Shown in pieces: positions 59,530 through 64,000 of a DNA stretch of 64,000 bases. Under the pieces are notes generated by a model that was not told where the DNA came from, did not search any database, and saw only the letters and a list, made by a program, of their open reading frames with translations. The DNA lies in the NCBI GenBank assembly GCA_963774405.1, contig CAVZEV010000004.1, positions 124,001 to 188,000 on the forward strand, read 5' to 3'. A program made the translations under genes and the position numbers. How positions within the stretch are numbered: position 1 is the first letter of the stretch; every line of letters starts with the position of its first letter. Origin of the DNA: VRUE01 sp963774405 (GTDB taxonomy: Bacteria; Actinomycetota; Thermoleophilia; Solirubrobacterales; 70-9).

Positions 59530-61914
59530 TCAGGTATCGACAGGCGCTTCGAGCGCTTCGATTTGCGGCAGCCGCCAGAGCGCACTGGCGATCGTCAGCC
59601 CCACCGCTGCCGAGAGCAGGGCGAGGAACCACTGGCCAGAGTTGAGCAGCTCCATTTCGAAGAAGCTGCGCAGGGGGCCGATCGCGAGGATCCCCGCGTA
59701 CAGCGCTCCGAGGCCGGCGACCATCGCCAGCATGTAGCTCTGGATCGCGATGTGCTCGCGGCCCGGCCCGCGCTCGAGCAGCAGCACGAAGCTGAGGCCG
59801 AGCACGATCAGGGTCGTCGTCGCCGCGGTGCGGCCCGCCTCGAGGCTGCCGCCGAATACGGTGTCGACGAGGAAGAAGGAGAGGATCGAGCCGAGCGCCG
59901 TCGCCAGCCCCGCCGGCACCGCGAAGGCGGCCAGCGCGCGCAGCAGGCGGCCGCGGTAAAGCGGCCCGTCCGAGGGCGCCAGGGCGAGCACGAAGGAGGG
60001 GATGCCGATCGTCAGGAAGGCGGCGAGGGTGAGGTGGCGGGGCAGGAAGGGGAAGGCGAAGCCGGGGATCGCGACGAGCAGGATCAGGGCGGCGGCGTAG
60101 ACCGTCTTGGTCAGGTAGAGGCGGCCGAGCCGGTGGATGTTGCGGGCGATCCGCCGCCCCTCGCCGACCGCCTGCGGTAGGCGGGCGAACTCGTCCTTGA
60201 GCAGGACGACGTCGGCGACGCCCTTGGTCACCTGGGCGCCGGAGCCCATCGCCACCGCCATCCGCGCTCGCTTCAGCGCGGGCACGTCGTTGACGCCGTC
60301 GCCGATCATCGCCGCGTAGCGGCCCGAGGCAGCCAGCGCCGCGACCAGGTCGCGCTTCTGCTCGGGCTTGATCCGGCAGAAGACGGTGTTGCGCTGCGCC
60401 GCCGCGGCGAGCTCCTCGGGGTCCTCGGGCAGCTCGTGCCCCTCGATCACACCCGCGTCCGCGGGCACCCCGACCGCCGCCGCGACCGCGGTGACCGTGG
60501 CCCGGGCGTCGCCGGAGATCAGCTTCAGGTCGACGTCTTCTTCGCGCATCAGGGCGACCGTCGCCGCCGCGTCGGGGCGCAGCGTCTCCTCCAGCACGAC
60601 AAGGGCGACCGGCGCCAGGCGCGGCGGTGGCTGCGCGGCAGGGTCGGCCGGCAGCGGCTCGCCGGTTTCGGCGAAGGCGACGACGCGGCGGCCGGCCGCA
60701 GTCTCGCGTTCGAGCAGGCGGGCGAGGCCGGGGGGGAGGGTGAGGGCGCCGGCTTCGCTGAGCACGTCCGGCGCGCCGAGCACGTAGCTGACGGAGCCGA
60801 TCCGCAACCCGCTCCACTTCCACTCCGAGGAGAAAGGGACTTCGCCCGAGACCCGGCCGGGCTCGCCGGGGAAGCGTTCGGCGATCGCCTCCAGGGTGCG
60901 GTTGCGATCGCCGGCGGCGGCGGCGAAGCGGCCGAGCGCCGCGTGGGCGGCCTTGGCGTCGACGCCCTCGGCCGGCTCGACCCCGAGCAGGCGCAGCTCG
61001 CCGTCGGTCAGGGTGCCGGTCTTGTCGACGCAGATCGTGTCGACGGCCGCGAGGCTCTCGGTGGCGCTCATCTGCTGCACCAGCGTGTCTTTTCTCGCCA
61101 GCCGCACCGCGGCGACCGCGAAGGTGACGCTCATCAGCAGCACCAGGCCCTCGGGCACCAGCGTGACCAGGCCGGCGGTGGCGGTCTGCGCCGCTTCTTC
61201 GATCCCGGTGTTGCGCAGCTTCAGGGTGAGGATCAGCAGGATCGCCAGCGGCACCATCGCGTAGACGCAGGCGACGATCACCCGGTTGACCTCGCCCTGC
61301 AGCGGCGAGGGCGGGTGGCGGAAGGTGCGCGCCTCACCGGCGAGCCTGCCGGCGTAGCTGTCCTCGCGCACCGCGTCGACCCGATAGCTGCCCGAGCCGC
61401 TGATGCAGAAGGAGCCCGACAGCGCCCGGTCGCCCGCCTCCTTGCGCACGCCGTCGGCCTCGCCGGTCAGCATCGACTCGTCGAGAGTCATCCCGCGCGA
61501 GCCGCTGACCTCGCCGTCGGCGACGAGCTGGTCGCCGGGCGCGACCTCGATCAGGTCGCCGGGGACGATCTCCTCGGCCAGCAGGCTCACCGTGGCGCCG
61601 TCGCGCACCGCCTTCGCGTGCGGCGCGACCAGCACCGCCAGCTCATCCAGCGTGCGCTTCGCCTTCAGCTCCTGGCGGATGCCGATGTAGGAGTTGACCA
61701 CCGCGATCAGGCCGAAGATCGAGTCGGCGTAGAGGCCGAGGCCGAGGTCGAGCACGAAGAAGGCGCCGATGATCGCGTTGAAGAGGGTGAAGACGTTGCC
61801 GGCGACGATGCTGGAGGTCGAGCGCGAGGAGGTCTCCGGCGGCGGGCCGAGCTCGCGCAGCCGCCTCTTCGCGGCTGCGCTGGAGAGTCCCTGCTCGGTT
61901 GCCGCGTCCGTCAT
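59530..61914 (-). CDS. Cation-translocating P-type ATPase (CtpE-like)
   Basis: 794 residues. The actuator motif is SMLTGEADGV, the phosphorylated Asp is in ICVDKTGTLTDGEL, and the hinge is MIGDGVNDVPALKRARMAVAMGSGAQVTKGVADVVLL. The TM4 motif TLVPEGLVLLMSVTFAVAAVRL has PEGL, as in CtpE-type pumps (calcium-linked in mycobacteria), rather than the CPC of heavy-metal ATPases. No N-terminal metal-binding domain is present. It is divergent from the F420 oxidoreductase gene with 29 bp between. Confidence 0.9.
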   Translation of the reverse strand: MTDAATEQGLSSAAAKRRLRELGPPPETSSRSTSSIVAGNVFTLFNAIIGAFFVLDLGLGLYADSIFGLIAVVNSYIGIRQELKAKRTLDELAVLVAPHAKAVRDGATVSLLAEEIVPGDLIEVAPGDQLVADGEVSGSRGMTLDESMLTGEADGVRKEAGDRALSGSFCISGSGSYRVDAVREDSYAGRLAGEARTFRHPPSPLQGEVNRVIVACVYAMVPLAILLILTLKLRNTGIEEAAQTATAGLVTLVPEGLVLLMSVTFAVAAVRLARKDTLVQQMSATESLAAVDTICVDKTGTLTDGELRLLGVEPAEGVDAKAAHAALGRFAAAAGDRNRTLEAIAERFPGEPGRVSGEVPFSSEWKWSGLRIGSVSYVLGAPDVLSEAGALTLPPGLARLLERETAAGRRVVAFAETGEPLPADPAAQPPPRLAPVALVVLEETLRPDAAATVALMREEDVDLKLISGDARATVTAVAAAVGVPADAGVIEGHELPEDPEELAAAAQRNTVFCRIKPEQKRDLVAALAASGRYAAMIGDGVNDVPALKRARMAVAMGSGAQVTKGVADVVLLKDEFARLPQAVGEGRRIARNIHRLGRLYLTKTVYAAALILLVAIPGFAFPFLPRHLTLAAFLTIGIPSFVLALAPSDGPLYRGRLLRALAAFAVPAGLATALGSILSFFLVDTVFGGSLEAGRTAATTTLIVLGLSFVLLLERGPGREHIAIQSYMLAMVAGLGALYAGILAIGPLRSFFEMELLNSGQWFLALLSAAVGLTIASALWRLPQIEALEAPVDT

Positions 61915-61943
61915 CAGCGTCTATTCAATAGGGTGAGCACCGG

Positions 61944-62990
61944 ATGGCTTTGAAGCTCGGACTCAACCTCGGTTACTGGGGCATCGGCCCGGCGGGCGAG
62001 GACGCCGTCGAGGTCGTCCAGGCGGCCGAGGGCGCCGGCTACGAGTCGGTCTGGGTGGCCGAGTCCTACGGCTCCGACGTGGTCAGCGTGCTGGCCTGGC
62101 TGGCGCCGCAGACGACGACGATCAAGCTCGGCGCCGCGATCATGCAGGTGCCCGCCCGCCCGCCCGCCGCGGCGGCGATGGCGGGGGCGACGATCGACAA
62201 GCTCTCCGGCGGCCGCTTCCTCTTCGGCTTCGGTCCCTCCGGCCCGCAGGTCTCCGAGGGCTGGTACGGCGTGCCCTACGCCAAGCCCTGGGGCCGCACC
62301 CGCGAGTACATCGAGGTCGTGCGCGAGATCATCGCCCGCGAGGGACCGGTCAATCACCAGGGCGAGCATTACCAGCTGCCGCTGCCCGGTGGCGAGGGCA
62401 AGCCGCTGAAGCTCAACTTCCACCCCGAGCGCAACGAGATCCCGGTCTTCGTCGGCGCGATCGGCCGCAAGTCGGTCGAGATGGCGGCCGAGATCTGCGA
62501 CGGCTGGATCCCGATCTTCTTCAGCGTCGACGCCTTCGAGCAGACCTGGGGCGAGCACCTGGAGGCCGGCTTCGCCAAGGGCGGGCGGCAGCGCTCCGAC
62601 CTCGAGGTCTCGCCCTCGCTGCAGGTGGCGATCGACGGCGACCTCGAGGCGGCCAAGGCCGTGGTCAAGGCCGGCCTCGTCCTCTACTTCGGCGGCATGG
62701 GCAGCCGCAAGACCAACTTCTACGTTGACCTCGCCCACCGCTTCGGCTTCGGCGAGGTCGCCGACGAGGTCCAGAAGCGCTTCCAGGACGGCGACCGCGC
62801 CGGCGCCTATGAGGCGATGCCCGACGAGATCGTCGAGGCGACCTCGCTGGTCGGCACCGAGGCCGAGGTGGCGGAGCGGATCGAGCGCTTCCAGGGAGCC
62901 GGCATCGACCGCCTGATCGTCTCGCCGGTCCACGCCGAGAAGAGCCAACAACTGCACACCTTGCAGCGCCTCGCGGCGCTCATCGCGTAG
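61944..62990 (+). CDS. LLM-class F420-dependent oxidoreductase
   Basis: 348 residues with the luciferase-like TIM-barrel pattern: KLGLNLGYWGIGPAGEDAVEVVQAAEGAGYESVWVAESYG, KLGAAIMQVPARPPAAAAMAGATIDKLSGGRFLFGFGPSG, and VFVGAIGRKSVEMAAEICDGWIP. The closest pattern is actinobacterial F420-dependent reductases, so hydride transfer from F420H2 is expected. Substrate unknown. F420 use supports an actinobacterial host. Confidence 0.9.
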   Translation: MALKLGLNLGYWGIGPAGEDAVEVVQAAEGAGYESVWVAESYGSDVVSVLAWLAPQTTTIKLGAAIMQVPARPPAAAAMAGATIDKLSGGRFLFGFGPSGPQVSEGWYGVPYAKPWGRTREYIEVVREIIAREGPVNHQGEHYQLPLPGGEGKPLKLNFHPERNEIPVFVGAIGRKSVEMAAEICDGWIPIFFSVDAFEQTWGEHLEAGFAKGGRQRSDLEVSPSLQVAIDGDLEAAKAVVKAGLVLYFGGMGSRKTNFYVDLAHRFGFGEVADEVQKRFQDGDRAGAYEAMPDEIVEATSLVGTEAEVAERIERFQGAGIDRLIVSPVHAEKSQQLHTLQRLAALIA

Positions 62991-63008
62991 TCTCCCCCGC
63001 CGCGTCCA

Positions 63009-64000
63009 ATGAAGATCGGAGTGCCGAAAGAGACCGCCGAGGGAGAGCGCCGGGTCGCGCTGGTCCCTGACGTAGTCAAATCCCTGGCCGCCGCCGAGAA
63101 CGTCTCGGTGCTGGTCGAGAAGGGCGCCGGCGAGGAAGCCGGCCACCCCGACTCCCAGTACAGCGAAGCGGGGGCCGAGGTCGTCGAGGGCGAGGTTACG
63201 TGGGGCGCCGACGTGGTCCTTCGCGTCGCCGCCCCTTCCGCCGAGGAAATCGCTCGCCTCAACTCCAACCAGATCTTTATCGGTCATCTCTCGCCCTGGA
63301 CCGCCGCCGAGACGAACAAGGCGCTGGCAGCGAGTGGCGTCACCAGCTTCGCGATGGAGGCGGTGCCGCGCACGACGCGCGCCCAGGCGATGGACGCGCT
63401 CTCCTCGCAGGCCGCCGCCGCCGGTTATGCCGCGAGCCTGATTGCCGCCCGTGAGTCGGGCCGCTTCTACGGGATGATGACCACCGCCGCCGGCACCGTG
63501 CCGCCGGCCAAGGTGCTCGTGCTCGGCGCCGGCGTCGCCGGCCTGCAGGCGGTCGCCACCGCCAAGCGGCTGGGCGCGATCGTCACCGGTTTCGACATCC
63601 GCCGCGCGGCCTGGGAGCAGATCGCCTCGCTCGGCGGCCGGCCGCTGGAACTGGACTTCATCCCCGACGCCGAGGGCGAGGGCGGCTACGCCCGGCCGCT
63701 CACCGACGAGGAGAACGCCCAGGTGCGCGACGCGCTCGGCGAGAACGCCGCCAAGCAGGACGTGATCGTCACCACCGCCGCGATCCCGGGTCGCCCGGCG
63801 CCGCTGCTGATCACCGCCGAGGCGGTGCGCGGCATGCAGCCCGGCTCGGTGATCGTCGACCTCGCCGCCGAGACCGGCGGCAACTGCGAGCTGACCGAGG
63901 CCGGCCAGACCGTGGTCGAGGGCGGCGTCAAGGTGATCGGCCCGCGCAACCTGGCCAGCGAGATGCCGGTGCCCGCCTCCCAGCTCTACGCCAAGAACCT
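63009..64000 (+). CDS. pntA: NAD(P) transhydrogenase subunit alpha, 3' end outside window
   Basis: 330 codons are present and the frame runs off the window end. It begins KIGVPKETAEGERRVALVPD, typical of the PntA/alanine dehydrogenase superfamily. NAD-binding GAGVAGLQAVATAKRLGA and GFDIRRAAWEQIASLGG follow, then DVIVTTAAIPGRPAPLLIT, specific for PntA over alanine dehydrogenase. The enzyme couples proton entry to NADPH formation. ATG 63009 lies 18 bp after the preceding stop. Confidence 0.94.
   Translation, partial: MKIGVPKETAEGERRVALVPDVVKSLAAAENVSVLVEKGAGEEAGHPDSQYSEAGAEVVEGEVTWGADVVLRVAAPSAEEIARLNSNQIFIGHLSPWTAAETNKALAASGVTSFAMEAVPRTTRAQAMDALSSQAAAAGYAASLIAARESGRFYGMMTTAAGTVPPAKVLVLGAGVAGLQAVATAKRLGAIVTGFDIRRAAWEQIASLGGRPLELDFIPDAEGEGGYARPLTDEENAQVRDALGENAAKQDVIVTTAAIPGRPAPLLITAEAVRGMQPGSVIVDLAAETGGNCELTEAGQTVVEGGVKVIGPRNLASEMPVPASQLYAKN

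Overview
The window is about 64 kb of very GC-rich chromosome with tightly packed genes, frequent GTG/TTG starts and 4-base ATGA/GTGA overlaps. It suggests a high-GC actinobacterium, most likely of the Thermoleophilia/Solirubrobacterales type. This placement is an inference from an F420-type LLM oxidoreductase, an acyl-CoA carboxylase beta subunit, ECF sigma/zf-HC2 anti-sigma pairs, secreted TIG-PASTA proteins and an IS1380-type element. No 16S gene or marker set is present to confirm it.

Layout. 1-6 kb: secreted coiled-coil protein (cut by the window start), flap-type exonuclease, CMD-family protein, SDR, an ABC exporter pair, a STAS protein and a frameshifted aldo/keto reductase. 6-11 kb: acyl-CoA carboxylase beta chain, a cupredoxin plus multicopper oxidase pair, a DUF4926/DUF6883 pair and a glyoxalase. 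11-22 kb: a class A PBP (frameshifted), then a complete but rearranged potassium-uptake locus (short KdpD-like kinase, kdpE, kdpF, kdpA, kdpC joined to kdpB, a separate KdpD N-terminal sensor protein, an anchored USP protein). 22-33 kb: PRTase, flavoprotein, RNA methyltransferase, cupredoxin, NlpC/P60 hydrolase, MBL-rhodanese protein, a remnant of an acetate permease in front of acs, an odd ion channel and a TIG-PASTA protein. 33-37 kb: ahcY, a cupin, two tandem tRNA-like units and an IS element inserted in the second. 37-46 kb: ABC exporter with MarR and MFS genes, an OpuC-type osmoprotectant importer and a metal permease with a CsoR-like operator. 46-54 kb: SAH/MTA salvage genes, photolyase, HD, MBL and PAS proteins, an acyltransferase and an ECF sigma/anti-sigma/lipoprotein operon. 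54-64 kb: thiolase, AAA ATPase, crotonase, Baeyer-Villiger-like monooxygenase, thioesterase, CtpE-like P-type ATPase, F420 oxidoreductase and the start of pntA.

The most unusual content is RNA- and repeat-level. (1) Two tandem units on the minus strand each hold a promoter-like TAGCAT, a class II tRNA-like gene with an 8-bp acceptor and 4-bp T stem and a GAC anticodon, and a downstream hairpin domain complementary to that tRNA's own anticodon arm; the complementarity is kept although the two units have diverged. Each unit ends in a terminator. (2) A 49-nt palindromic repeat family has entered protein-coding sequence: once inside KdpC, once at the KdpC/KdpB junction where the stop codon is gone, and once over the stop codon of the MBL-rhodanese gene. 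(3) A second palindromic family (46-47 nt) lies between genes.

Three genes carry apparent single-base frameshifts (aldo/keto reductase, PBP, NlpC hydrolase). Sequence or assembly error should be excluded before calling them pseudogenes.
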